Positions 25,880 to 34,282 of a stretch of DNA of 64,000 nt are shown here, one piece after another (position 1 is the stretch's first letter; each line of letters opens with the position of its first letter). Source of the DNA: Nereida sp024640765 (lineage in GTDB: Bacteria; Pseudomonadota; Alphaproteobacteria; Rhodobacterales; Rhodobacteraceae); the NCBI GenBank assembly GCA_024640765.1, contig JAHEEK010000014.1, positions 1-64,000 on the forward strand, in the 5' to 3' direction. The position numbers and the translations under genes are program-made. Below the pieces are notes generated by a model, which saw only the letters and a program-made list of their open reading frames with translations, was not told where the DNA came from and did no database searches.

Positions 25880-26527
25880 ATGACTGACACCTATGCCCCG
25901 CCCGATATCCCGCTAGAGATTTTGCACGACGATCATGAGATTGTTGTCGTGAACAAACCTGAGGGTTTGTTGAGTGTTCCCGGCAAGGGTGAACATCTGG
26001 CTGACTGTCTTGAGGCGCGGGTCCGTGCAGTGTTTCCAACCGCGTTGACGGTCCACCGGCTTGATCGCGACACGAGTGGCGTCATGGTGTGGGCGCTGAC
26101 CCCTTATGCCCAACGCCATATCAACCTGCAGTTTGAAAAACGCCACCCTAAAAAGACGTATGTTGCGCGGGTGCATGGCAGCGTTGAGGGGGACGAGGGC
26201 ACTGTAGATTTGCCGATGATCGTCGATTGGCCCAACCGCCCGCTACAGAAGATTTGTCATGAAATGGGCAAGCCTGCGGTCACCAATTGGAAAGTGATTA
26301 AGCGCTTGGACGGCGAGACGCGGCTGCGCATGTTCCCACAAACGGGCCGGTCCCATCAGTTGCGCGTTCACTGCCTTAGCATGGGAAACCCGATTATTGG
26401 CGACCCGTTCTATGCGCCTGAAACAGCGGCAGAATATCCACGGATGATGCTGCATTCAGAGGTGTTGGAATTGCACCATCCCGACGGTGGGCAGCGTCAC
26501 CGTTTCCGCGCAAAGGTCCCATTTTAG
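25880..26527 (+). CDS. rluA: RluA-family pseudouridine synthase
   Basis: 215 residues, the size of E. coli RluA. The catalytic HRLDRDTSGV motif holds D62, and the FPQTGRSHQLRVHCLSMGNPIIGDPFY segment is typical of the RluA group. There is no N-terminal S4 domain, which favours RluA (23S rRNA U746 and tRNA U32) over RluC/RluD. The start at 25880 is an ATG after GGCGG. It is followed by an intrinsic terminator shared with the convergent aldehyde dehydrogenase gene. Confidence 0.9.
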   Translation: MTDTYAPPDIPLEILHDDHEIVVVNKPEGLLSVPGKGEHLADCLEARVRAVFPTALTVHRLDRDTSGVMVWALTPYAQRHINLQFEKRHPKKTYVARVHGSVEGDEGTVDLPMIVDWPNRPLQKICHEMGKPAVTNWKVIKRLDGETRLRMFPQTGRSHQLRVHCLSMGNPIIGDPFYAPETAAEYPRMMLHSEVLELHHPDGGQRHRFRAKVPF

Positions 26528-26550
26528 GCAGCGGCAATAGACGTAACGAA

Positions 26551-26585
26551 AAAGGCCCCGCATGTTGCGAGGCCTTCTTTTTCGT
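26551..26585. terminator. Bidirectional intrinsic terminator between rluA and the aldehyde dehydrogenase gene
   Basis: The stem AAGGCCCCGC / GCGAGGCCTT, with one mismatch, is flanked by A-rich sequence on the left and a TTCTTTTTCG tract on the right, so it can act on both converging genes. Confidence 0.8.
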
Positions 26586-26602
26586 TGTTTTGGGCCCGCT
26601 AC

Positions 26603-28027
26603 TTATTCGGCGACAAATCCGGACAGTGCTTTGACTTCAAGGAATTCATGAAGACCGAACGCACCACCTTCGCGGCCATTGCCTGACTGCTTGTAGCCGC
26701 CAAAAGGTGAGCCTTGGGCGAAGCCTTTGCCGTTGGTTTCAACCATGCCTGAGCGTAGTTGACGACCTACGCGCATACGCTTGCCATCGTCCGAGCTTTG
26801 CACATAGTTGGTAAGACCATAGACAGTGTCATTGGCCAGTGCGACAGCTTCTTCTTCTGTGTCGAAGGGAATGATTGACAGCACAGGGCCAAAAATTTCG
26901 GTCCGCGCAATTTCCATGTCGTTGTTCACATCAGCAAAAACTGTCGGGCGGACAAAATAGCCACGGTTCAAGCCGTCTGGGCGACCTGTGCCACCAGCGA
27001 CGAGGCGCGCTTCTTTCTTGCCAATCTCGATCAGGTCTTGGATTTTGGCGAACTGTGCTTCTGACACGACGGGGCCGATGTGCTCGCCTTCTTCAGATGC
27101 AGGACCGACGCGTGTTGCTTCTGCTGTTGCTGCGGCTTGGATGACTGCTTCATTATAGCGGCTGCGTTCGACAAGCATACGTGTGGGGGCGTTACATGAT
27201 TGGCCGGAGTTGCGGAAACAGCGTGCTGCTCCGCGGTTTACAGCATCTTCGTCTGCATCGGCGAAAATAATGTTTGCACCTTTGCCGCCCAATTCAAGGC
27301 TGACGCGCTTAAGAGTGTCGGCGGCGGCTTTTGAAATTGCGATACCTGCGCGTGATGAGCCTGTGAAGCTGACCATGTCCACATCAGGGTGGCATGAAAG
27401 CTGTGAGCCAACGCCGGTCCCATCCCCGTTTACCAAGTTGAATACGCCGGCAGGGAAGCCCGCCTCATGCATGAATTCAGCGAACAAAATACCTGACAGC
27501 GGGGATACTTCCGATGGTTTCAGCACAACTGTACAGCCGGTTGCGATGGCGGGGATAACTTTCAGGATGATCTGGTTCATTGGCCAGTTCCAAGGCGTGA
27601 TCAAAGCACAAACGCCAATCGGCTCCAGAAGTGTAGCCTCGGTTGGTGTGTGCATTTTTTCAAATTTAAACCCGTCGAACGCTTTCAAAAAGCCGTCGAT
27701 GTGCCATGTGCCGGCGCCAATTTGTTGAGCGCGCGCAAGTTGCTGCGGTGCGCCCATCTCTGTTGAGATTGCTTGGGCCATGTCTTCGGCGCGGGACACG
27801 TAAATGTCGCGGAACTTTTGCAACAATGCCACGCGGTCAGCTTTGTCTGTTTGGGACCAGCCGGGAAATGCGGCTTTCGCTGCTGCAACTGCTGCATCTG
27901 TGTCAGCCTGATCCCCGATGGCGATCGTGGCGCATACTTCCTCGGTTGAGGGGTTGATGACATCCATCGTTGCAGCACTGTTGGGGGCGACCCATTGACC
28001 GTTGATGTAGAATTCCTGAGTGTTCAT
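26603..28027 (-). CDS. NAD(P)-dependent aldehyde dehydrogenase
   Basis: 474 residues, a full-length ALDH-superfamily enzyme. It has the cofactor segment LITPWNWPMNQIILKVIPAIATGCTVVLKPSEVSP, FTGSSRAG, the general-base Glu in LELGGKGANIIFADAD and the catalytic Cys in CFRNSGQSCNAPTRM. FGGYKQSGNGREGG near the end is also typical. It oxidises an aldehyde to the acid; the substrate is not evident. The gene ends at the shared terminator. Confidence 0.93.
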   Translation of the reverse strand: MNTQEFYINGQWVAPNSAATMDVINPSTEEVCATIAIGDQADTDAAVAAAKAAFPGWSQTDKADRVALLQKFRDIYVSRAEDMAQAISTEMGAPQQLARAQQIGAGTWHIDGFLKAFDGFKFEKMHTPTEATLLEPIGVCALITPWNWPMNQIILKVIPAIATGCTVVLKPSEVSPLSGILFAEFMHEAGFPAGVFNLVNGDGTGVGSQLSCHPDVDMVSFTGSSRAGIAISKAAADTLKRVSLELGGKGANIIFADADEDAVNRGAARCFRNSGQSCNAPTRMLVERSRYNEAVIQAAATAEATRVGPASEEGEHIGPVVSEAQFAKIQDLIEIGKKEARLVAGGTGRPDGLNRGYFVRPTVFADVNNDMEIARTEIFGPVLSIIPFDTEEEAVALANDTVYGLTNYVQSSDDGKRMRVGRQLRSGMVETNGKGFAQGSPFGGYKQSGNGREGGAFGLHEFLEVKALSGFVAE

Positions 28028-28095
28028 TTCGCGCTCCCTGATGGCCTAAATTTTGTGCACACTGTCACGAGGAGGCGGGTTCGTTCAAGCCTCAG

Positions 28096-28677
28096 TTACG
28101 TCACTAACATGCGGGTTCCGTCCTTTAAATGTGGATAAAGCATTTGCATGTGATCATTGCGCAGTTTGATGCAGCCAGTCTCATAGGCCAGCCCGATTGA
28201 CCACGGTATGTTGGTGCCGTGAATGCGGTAGTATGTGGGGCGCCCGTTCACTGCCATGTCAAGCGCCGCCGCGCCCATGGGGTTACGCGGATTGCCGCCA
28301 TCAAGCCCGCCTTTGTATTGGGCATAAAGGTCTGGCCGTCGTTTGAGCATACGGGGCGTCGGGGTCCAGCGGGGCCATTCAGCTTTGCGGTGAATTGTGG
28401 CACGGCCTTTGAAATCAAGGCCTTGTTCACCCAAGGAAACGCCCACACGCCGCGCTAAGCCGCGCTTGCGAATATGAAAAAGCTGAAATCTGTCTGACAA
28501 CACCCGAATACTGCCTACGCGCCAAGAGGCAGGGACTTTAACCGTCGCGGGTTTGAAGTGCTCTTCCAGCTCGTACGCGCCATTTGGGTCTTTCGCTGCG
28601 CGCTTAAAGAACGCCGCAGCAGGAGAAGCTACAAGCAAAGCAGGTGATGCAAAAAGAAAAGATCGCCGAGAAATCAT
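28096..28677 (-). CDS. L,D-transpeptidase (YkuD) with Tat signal
   Basis: 193 residues from the ATG at 28675-28677. It begins MISRRSFLFASPALLVASPAAAF, a twin-arginine signal (SRRSFLF) ending in an AAA-type cleavage site, so it is probably exported folded. The YkuD catalytic region is YRIHGTNIPWSIGLAYETGCIKLRNDH, with the Cys nucleophile in TGC. GGNPRNPMGAAALDM ahead of it is typical of the ErfK/YbiS/YcfS group. It would make 3-3 crosslinks or attach proteins to peptidoglycan. This is the second YkuD protein in the window; the first lacks a signal. Confidence 0.9.
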   Translation of the reverse strand: MISRRSFLFASPALLVASPAAAFFKRAAKDPNGAYELEEHFKPATVKVPASWRVGSIRVLSDRFQLFHIRKRGLARRVGVSLGEQGLDFKGRATIHRKAEWPRWTPTPRMLKRRPDLYAQYKGGLDGGNPRNPMGAAALDMAVNGRPTYYRIHGTNIPWSIGLAYETGCIKLRNDHMQMLYPHLKDGTRMLVT

Positions 28678-28783
28678 AACAAGACACCGTTTATGCGTAC
28701 TGATGTTAACATAAGGCAAAATGCGGGCGCAAAACGAAAGCCGCCGCATCACAAAATTTTGCCTCAGACAGCGACCAGATAAC

Positions 28784-28814
28784 AAAAAGCCCCACTATTT
28801 CTAGCGGGGCTTTG
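28784..28814 (-). terminator. Intrinsic terminator of pnp
   Basis: The hairpin AAAGCCCC ... GGGGCTTT, extended by CTA/TAG inside with one A-C mismatch, lies just after the pnp stop at 28840. Read on the minus strand it ends in a T run (GCTTTTTG). Confidence 0.82.
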
Positions 28815-28839
28815 AGATGATTAAGCGGTGAGAAAGAAT

Positions 28840-30990
28840 TTACTCTTCTTCGTCGCCTTTTTTCTTTTTCGGCTCTTCTTTGATCTCTTCGCCAGTTGCT
28901 TGATCCACTACTTTCATAGAAAGGCGAACCTTGCCGCGGTCATCAAAGCCCAGCAGTTTGACTTTCACTTCCTGACCCTCTTTGAGGACGTCGGATGGGT
29001 GGTTCAAACGGCGGTTTTCGATTTGGCTGACGTGTACCAAGCCATCGCGCTTGCCAAAGAAGTTCACGAACGCACCGAAGTCGACGATTTTGACGACTGT
29101 ACCGGTGTAGACCGCGTTCACTTCTGGCTCTGCCACGATGGAATAGATCATGTCGTAGGCTTTTTGGATGGCTTCTGCGTTTGCAGAGGCAATCTTGATG
29201 ATGCCGTCATCGTTGATGTCGACTTTAGCGCCGGATGTTTCAACGATTTCACGGATCACTTTACCACCAGAACCGATGACCTCACGGATTTTATCCGTTG
29301 GAACCTGCATTGTTTCAATGCGCGGTGCGTGAGCAGAGAATTCACTCACGCCAGACAGCGCTTTGTTCATCTCGCCAAGGATATGCATACGACCGTCTTT
29401 CGCTTGGTCGAGTGCTTTTTCCATGATCTCAGGTGTGATGCCTGCTACTTTGATGTCCATCTGAAGTGATGTGATACCTTTTTCGGTACCCGCCACTTTG
29501 AAGTCCATATCGCCAAGGTGATCTTCGTCGCCAAGGATATCGGTCAGGATCGCGTATGATCCGTCATCTTCAAGAACGAGGCCCATCGCCACACCAGCAA
29601 CAGCTGATTTGAGCGGCACGCCCGCGTCCATCATGGACAAAGAGCCACCACAAACTGACGCCATTGAAGACGAACCGTTTGATTCAGTGATCTCAGACAC
29701 AACGCGCACAGTGTACGGGAAGTCTGTTGCAGCTGGCAGAACAGCCTGAAGGGCACGCCATGCAAGTTTACCGTGACCGATTTCGCGGCGACCGGGAGGG
29801 CCAAAGCGGCCAACCTCACCAACGGAATAGGGAGGGAAGTTATAGTGCAGCAAGAAGTTCGACTTATACATGCCTTGAAGGCTGTCAATCATCTGCTCGT
29901 CATCGCCTGTGCCCAAAGTGGTTACAACCAAGCCTTGTGTCTCGCCGCGTGTGAACAGGGCTGAGCCGTGTGTGCGTGGCAAGAAGCCAGTTTCACAAAC
30001 GATGTCGCGGACTTCATCCGTACGACGACCATCAATGCGCTTGCCGTTTTTCACAACATCACCGCGCAGAACGCCGCTTTCGAGTTTCTTGAGCGCTGTG
30101 CCAAGGTTCTCGTCTGCGAGCTGCTCTTCTGACAGGCTTGCTTTGATTTCTTCTTTAACGGCGGCAACAGCGGTTGTGCGCTCTTGCTTGTCACCGATTG
30201 CATATGCCGCGCGCATTTTATCTTCGCCAGCGGCTTTAACTGCTGCGAACAAATCGCTGTAGTCAGGTGCTTGGAAGTCAAACGGCTCTTTGGCGCAATC
30301 CTCAGCCAAAGCAATGATCAGATCGATCGCTGGTTGGATTTGCTCGTGAGCAAATTTCACAGCACCAAGCATCTCGGCTTCAGTAAGCTCGTAAGCTTCT
30401 GATTCAACCATCATCACAGCGTCTTTTGTGCCGGCAACAACCAGATCAAGGCGTTGATCAGGGTTGTTCTTTAGATCGTGCATATCGTCGATCTCTGGGT
30501 TCAAGATGTAATCGCCATCTTCATAACCAACGCGGCATGCAGCGATTGGGCCCATGAATGGAGCGCCAGAAATGGTCAGCGCAGCAGATGCCGCGATCAT
30601 TGCAACCATGTCAGGGTCGTTCACGCCGTCGTGGGACAGAACAGTACAGATCACCAGAACTTCATTTTTGAAGCCAGGAACAAACAACGGACGGATCGGG
30701 CGGTCGATCAGGCGCGATGTCAGTGTTTCTTTTTCTGTTGGGCGGGCTTCGCGTTTGAAAAAGCCACCGGGGACTTTACCAGCAGCGTAATATTTCTCGT
30801 TGTAGTGCACTGTCAGCGGGAAGAAGTCTTGGCCCGGCTTTTGTGCTTTTGCGAAGGTGACGTTCGCCATTACGGATGTCTCACCGTAAGTAGCGATAAC
30901 AGAACCATCAGCTTGGCGAGCAACTTTGCCTGTCTCAAGCGTGAGGGTTTCTTCACCCCATTGGATAGATTTTTTCGTGACGTTAAACAT
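28840..30990 (-). CDS. pnp: Polyribonucleotide nucleotidyltransferase (PNPase)
   Basis: 716 residues, normal length. Two RNase PH domains (about 10-140 and 320-540), including FFKREARPTEKETLTSRLIDRPIRP and the phosphate-site SSMASVCGGSLSMMDAGVPL, are followed by a KH domain (VIGSGGKVIREIVETSGAKVDI, about 560-620) and an S1 RNA-binding domain (YTGTVVKIVDFGAFVNFFGKRDGLVHVSQI, about 625-695). It degrades RNA from the 3' end with phosphate and works in the degradosome. The gene lies behind rpsO, the classic order, with an intrinsic terminator between them and structured sequence in its own leader. Confidence 0.97.
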   Translation of the reverse strand: MFNVTKKSIQWGEETLTLETGKVARQADGSVIATYGETSVMANVTFAKAQKPGQDFFPLTVHYNEKYYAAGKVPGGFFKREARPTEKETLTSRLIDRPIRPLFVPGFKNEVLVICTVLSHDGVNDPDMVAMIAASAALTISGAPFMGPIAACRVGYEDGDYILNPEIDDMHDLKNNPDQRLDLVVAGTKDAVMMVESEAYELTEAEMLGAVKFAHEQIQPAIDLIIALAEDCAKEPFDFQAPDYSDLFAAVKAAGEDKMRAAYAIGDKQERTTAVAAVKEEIKASLSEEQLADENLGTALKKLESGVLRGDVVKNGKRIDGRRTDEVRDIVCETGFLPRTHGSALFTRGETQGLVVTTLGTGDDEQMIDSLQGMYKSNFLLHYNFPPYSVGEVGRFGPPGRREIGHGKLAWRALQAVLPAATDFPYTVRVVSEITESNGSSSMASVCGGSLSMMDAGVPLKSAVAGVAMGLVLEDDGSYAILTDILGDEDHLGDMDFKVAGTEKGITSLQMDIKVAGITPEIMEKALDQAKDGRMHILGEMNKALSGVSEFSAHAPRIETMQVPTDKIREVIGSGGKVIREIVETSGAKVDINDDGIIKIASANAEAIQKAYDMIYSIVAEPEVNAVYTGTVVKIVDFGAFVNFFGKRDGLVHVSQIENRRLNHPSDVLKEGQEVKVKLLGFDDRGKVRLSMKVVDQATGEEIKEEPKKKKGDEEE

Positions 30991-31005
30991 ATACGTTTCC
31001 TAGTT

Positions 31006-31091
31006 CGGCCCACGTGGGGCCATTAGCGTAGAGGGCGAATTCCCTCTGATCCCGATATCTTATTTGGTGGGCGCTGGAATCCGGGCGCCAA
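31006..31091 (-). promoter_or_regulatory. Structured pnp leader (candidate processing/autoregulatory region)
   Basis: The leader between the rpsO terminator and the pnp start contains three inverted repeats: GGCCCACGTGGGGCC at 31007-31021, AGAGGG/CCCTCT at 31030-31047 and TTGG...CCAA at 31064-31091. E. coli pnp mRNA carries an RNase III-cut leader hairpin through which PNPase represses itself. A similar role here is a hypothesis. Confidence 0.35.
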
Positions 31092-31210
31092 CTTTCAGAT
31101 AGCGGCGCAATACAACAGAAAGGGCAGTTTGGGAAGCAATACCGCAAGGCCGCAATTATTCCGACGTATTGCGTCCGAAAATGGCCTTTGGTGCGATAGG
31201 GTAGAAAGCA

Positions 31211-31243
31211 AAAAGGCCGCCTGATTTAACAGACGGCCTTTTC
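31211..31243 (-). terminator. Intrinsic terminator between rpsO and pnp
   Basis: The stem AAAGGCCGcCTG / CAGaCGGCCTTT with a short ATTTAA loop is flanked by A- and T-rich runs. Read on the minus strand it follows the rpsO stop at 31268 and ends in a T run. It would let most transcripts stop after rpsO, with readthrough into pnp. Confidence 0.85.
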
Positions 31244-31267
31244 GTATTCGACTGGTTTGAAATGCGC

Positions 31268-31537
31268 TTAGCGGCGCAGGCCCAAACGCTTAATCAGGTC
31301 TTGGTAACGTGCTTCGTCTTTGCCGCGGACATAGTCCAAAAGCTTACGACGCAGAGCAACCATTTTCAGAAGGCCACGGCGACCGTGGTTGTCTTTTTTG
31401 TGTGTTTTGAAATGCTCAGTCAGGGTCGCGATGCGCGACGACAAGATTGCAATCTGAACTTCGGGGGAACCAGTATCACCCTCTTTGATTGCGAAATCTT
31501 TCATGATCTGTGCTTTTGTTTCAGCTGTAATCGACAT
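31268..31537 (-). CDS. rpsO: 30S ribosomal protein S15
   Basis: 89 residues, the standard S15 length. The chain MSITAETKAQIMKDFAIKEGDTGSPEVQIA through HFKTHKKDNHGRRGLLKMVALRRKLLDYV to YQDLIKRLGLRR is unmistakable. It binds the central 16S rRNA junction early in 30S assembly. AAAGGAGA lies 5 bases ahead of the ATG at 31535-31537; the longer in-frame extension upstream is not part of the protein. Confidence 0.98.
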   Translation of the reverse strand: MSITAETKAQIMKDFAIKEGDTGSPEVQIAILSSRIATLTEHFKTHKKDNHGRRGLLKMVALRRKLLDYVRGKDEARYQDLIKRLGLRR

Positions 31538-31696
31538 CGGGGTCTCCTTTAAGGTTAGAGTGATGGCGCAAGCCGAGATGTCGTTCAGCAGGGCCCATGG
31601 AGGTATCCTCGCAAAGCGCGGTTGAGGGCATATAGGCACAGATGGCCGCAAATGGAAGCGATTCTTTGCGCTCTGCTTACTGCGTTACAGCCTAGC

Positions 31697-32009
31697 TTAC
31701 TCCGCAGCGGGGCCAATCACCGTTCCGTAAGAATCCGACATAAGCATCAACACCAAATCAGAGACATCTTCAATAGCGTCAGACGGGACTGTCCCAATCG
31801 TTTGCCCCGCCAACAAAAACCTCGGTTGTGCCGTTCAGGCGTGGCCGCAGTTGCACTTCACTAGCGTCATAGGGTTTCTCATCATCAATAATCACAATCA
31901 GCTGGTCTGTGTTGGGCCTGAACTCCGCAAAGTTGTACGGATATTGCCATGCCCATTGGGCAAAGCTCGGCGGACGGATTGATGGCTCTGGCGATATTAG
32001 TTTTAACAT
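31697..32009 (-). pseudogene. Hypothetical protein, apparent frameshift in a T5 run
   Basis: The frame from the ATG at 32007-32009 gives 76 residues (MLKLISPEPSIRPPSFAQWAW ... TTEVFVGGANDWDSPV) and stops at 31779. If one T is removed from the homopolymer at 31815-31819, the frame continues as LAGQTIGTVPSDAIEDVSDL and MLMSDSYGTVIGPAAE and stops at 31697, giving about 103 residues with a coding-like composition. Either the 76-residue form is real or a one-base insertion or sequencing error broke a ~103-residue gene. I do not recognise the family. It sits between rpsO and a DUF1643 gene. Confidence 0.5.
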
Positions 32010-32121
32010 TTTAATCCCTACTCAAACTATCGCCCAAAGACGGGTGATCTGTGGCAAGGATGTGGAGGCGTCCGCCGCGAACTGTGGCAAGACTTTGGGC
32101 TTTAGTGAGATTTGTTTGCAG

Positions 32122-32628
32122 TTAAGTCCAAAGTACAGGTTTTTGACTGTAGGCAATATAAAGCGGGTGTTTGGGGTGCCCGTCTTTGGACAAGCCCAAA
32201 TGCGATAGCGGTTTGCCCGTCTGATCGAGTAGTCCTTTCACAAAGGCGCCCCGCTCCATAAAGGCACCGTGTGTTCCCCATGCGCACACGATTTGATCTG
32301 CGATGACCGCCGCCTGCGTGATCGCGGCGTCATTATTCGGACCGATTGGGTCTTTTGAAGCGCGCATTTTGCGTGGGTCCGTATCGCGCCACGCAAAGAT
32401 ATTGGTCACACAAAAGCTGCCAAAGCCCAAGGTCCGCGCACGCCTTTCACAACGTTCAACAGTTGGGTCGTTTTGCACCTCTGTTGCGGTGGATGGGTTC
32501 AGCATAACGAACAAAACGTGCTTTTGGGATTGGTCCCAGGTGCGCGTGAGGGAGTAGCGGTATTTCTCACAATCTGAATAGACCGCTACGGACGGCGCAT
32601 CATCTTTGATATGTGTTCGTGTGATCAT
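32122..32628 (-). CDS. DUF1643 domain-containing protein
   Basis: 168 residues. The family signature is visible: RYSLTRTW, HVLFVMLNPSTATEVQNDPTVERCERRARTLGFG, NIFAWRDTDP and the C-terminal LGLSKDGHPKHPLYIAYSQ. DUF1643 proteins have no known function and are often carried by phages and accessory regions. The ATG overlaps the truB stop (ATGA), so it has been built into the translation operon. Confidence 0.9.
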   Translation of the reverse strand: MITRTHIKDDAPSVAVYSDCEKYRYSLTRTWDQSQKHVLFVMLNPSTATEVQNDPTVERCERRARTLGFGSFCVTNIFAWRDTDPRKMRASKDPIGPNNDAAITQAAVIADQIVCAWGTHGAFMERGAFVKGLLDQTGKPLSHLGLSKDGHPKHPLYIAYSQKPVLWT

Positions 32629-33536
32629 TCGGCAGGTAAGTTAAACACCCGCGAAGGATGTAGGTTGCCCGCTTTGAAAATACCAACAGCGACAGGAACG
32701 CCTTGGTGGCTTACCCATGCTTCTTCGCCGTATTCCGCCGCGCCAATTGCCATGGCAGGGTTGCCGTTGCGAAATCGCGTGGCCGCTGCTGCATCACATG
32801 TCAGATGCGGTAGATCACTCAGGCCCAACTCAAGCGGGAGCAGCAGGTCGTCAATATCAGCGGTACGCGCAAGCTCTTCAATGCGCTCAAGACCGATCGC
32901 GTTTTCCGCATCGAAAGGGCCTGACCATACACGGCGTAACCATGCAACGTGACCATAACAGCCCAATGCTTCGCCCAAATCACGCGCGACTGATCGCACG
33001 TATCCGCCTTTGCCGCAGGTCATTTCAATAATCGCGTGATCCGCATCTGGCCGGTCACTCAGGATAATCTCGTCAACAAAAAGTGGACGTGCGGCGACTT
33101 CGAAGTCTTCGCCATCACGGGCAAGTTTATAGGCGCGTTCACCATCGATTTTTACTGCTGAAAACTTTGGGGGCACTTGCTCAATATCGCCCAGAAATGC
33201 CTGTAGTTTTGCTTTGATGTCATCGTCCGTGGGGCGGATGTCAGAGCGTGCGATGATTTCACCCTCTGCGTCATCAGTGTTGGTTGCCTCACCAAATTTC
33301 ACGGAAAACTCGTATGCCTTCAGCGCGTCTGTGATGAAGGGAATGGTTTTTGTGGCCTCACCCAACGCTACGGCCAAAACGCCGGTTGCATCAGGATCAA
33401 GCGTGCCTGCGTGCCCTGCTTTTTTGGCATTGAACGCCCAACGCACTTTGTTCACCACAGTCGTAGACGTGGAGCCTGCGGGTTTATCAATGATGATCCA
33501 GCCGCTGATGTCGCGGCCATTTTTGCGTCGTGCCAT
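32625..33536 (-). CDS. truB: tRNA pseudouridine(55) synthase TruB
   Basis: 303 residues. The catalytic Asp is D47 in GHAGTLDPDATGVL; other TruB motifs are SGWIIIDKPAGSTSTTVVNKVRW, PPKFSAVKIDGERAYKLARDGE and CGKGGYVRSVARDLGEALG. The C-terminal PUA-like region ends with IGAAEYGEEAWVSHQGVPVAVG. It makes the conserved pseudouridine 55 in the T-loop of tRNA. The ATG at 33534-33536 was chosen because the family starts with a short basic segment before SGW. Confidence 0.95.
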   Translation of the reverse strand: MARRKNGRDISGWIIIDKPAGSTSTTVVNKVRWAFNAKKAGHAGTLDPDATGVLAVALGEATKTIPFITDALKAYEFSVKFGEATNTDDAEGEIIARSDIRPTDDDIKAKLQAFLGDIEQVPPKFSAVKIDGERAYKLARDGEDFEVAARPLFVDEIILSDRPDADHAIIEMTCGKGGYVRSVARDLGEALGCYGHVAWLRRVWSGPFDAENAIGLERIEELARTADIDDLLLPLELGLSDLPHLTCDAAAATRFRNGNPAMAIGAAEYGEEAWVSHQGVPVAVGIFKAGNLHPSRVFNLPAE

Positions 33537-33552
33537 GTAAATACTCGGTGTG

Positions 33553-34278
33553 TTAGTGTGAGGCAGAGATGATCGGCCCCATCGGCTGACCAATATCAGA
33601 GCGGCCAAGGGATGGGGCGTGCAACTTGCTTATGCGCCCGTCAAAGTAAAGCGCGTTGGGTGTTTTAAGGGCATCTTTGAAAAAGAGTGCCATTTGGTGG
33701 AACGTAACGGCCCCGTTCGACATGACGAAAAAGACGGTCCCGCCATTGTCTGCAGTGCCGACGCCATTGCGGATGTTGGTAAATGTGCTTTTTGGCAAAA
33801 AGCGGGGATGCAATTTGCCGTCAATCACAAACATCGGACCGGATTGTGTGGCATGGACACAGGGCTGTGGGGATTGCTGAAAAGCGAGGGTTTCAATAAC
33901 CCGAACGGCGCTGGGCGTGATGCACAGGATCCCGTTTGGTAACAGTCCGAAGTTGCCGGGGCCTGCGTTTGGGATGACACGCATAATTTCAACGCCGTCC
34001 TCCACATAGTAACCGACGGGTGATCGATCCGGATGATACATGCCTGCGTTCATCGCAAAAGGCAGGGGGCCTTGGGTGGCTTCAAGGCGGCGGAAACTGC
34101 CAATGACCTCGCCATCTTCACCCCTAAGATTCAGTTTCAACACAGACGGGTCGTTCACAGTACAAACGGTATATTCAGCGCCCTCATGGCTTTGCACGGC
34201 GCATGTCGTTGGTTGAACATCCGCAAGCGCGCATGTGCCCGAGGCCCAAAAGGCCAACGTGAGAAGCGCACGCCGCAT
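33553..34278 (-). CDS. Phosphodiester glycosidase family protein (periplasmic)
   Basis: 241 residues with a signal peptide (MRRALLTLAFWASGTCALA). The mature part contains AMNAGMYHPDRSPVGYYVEDG and FGLLPNGILCI, typical of the NAGPA-like phosphodiester glycosidase domain, then SGPMFVIDGKLHP and NGVGTADNGGTVFFVMSNGAVTFHQMALFF. In animals the domain removes GlcNAc from mannose-6-phosphate diesters; bacterial substrates are mostly unknown, with phosphoglycan polymers a possibility. It lies between rbfA (4 bp) and truB (16 bp), an unusual partner for translation genes. Confidence 0.85.
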   Translation of the reverse strand: MRRALLTLAFWASGTCALADVQPTTCAVQSHEGAEYTVCTVNDPSVLKLNLRGEDGEVIGSFRRLEATQGPLPFAMNAGMYHPDRSPVGYYVEDGVEIMRVIPNAGPGNFGLLPNGILCITPSAVRVIETLAFQQSPQPCVHATQSGPMFVIDGKLHPRFLPKSTFTNIRNGVGTADNGGTVFFVMSNGAVTFHQMALFFKDALKTPNALYFDGRISKLHAPSLGRSDIGQPMGPIISASH

Positions 34279-34282
34279 TGTT

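Noticed and set aside
28054..28061. TGTGCACA palindrome before the aldehyde dehydrogenase gene
   Set aside because: Only 8 bp and common by chance; no second copy nearby.
28828..29469. Open plus-strand frame of 213 codons antisense to pnp
   Set aside because: Lies inside PNPase coding sequence; Phe/Asp/Val-rich pattern typical of reversed coding DNA.
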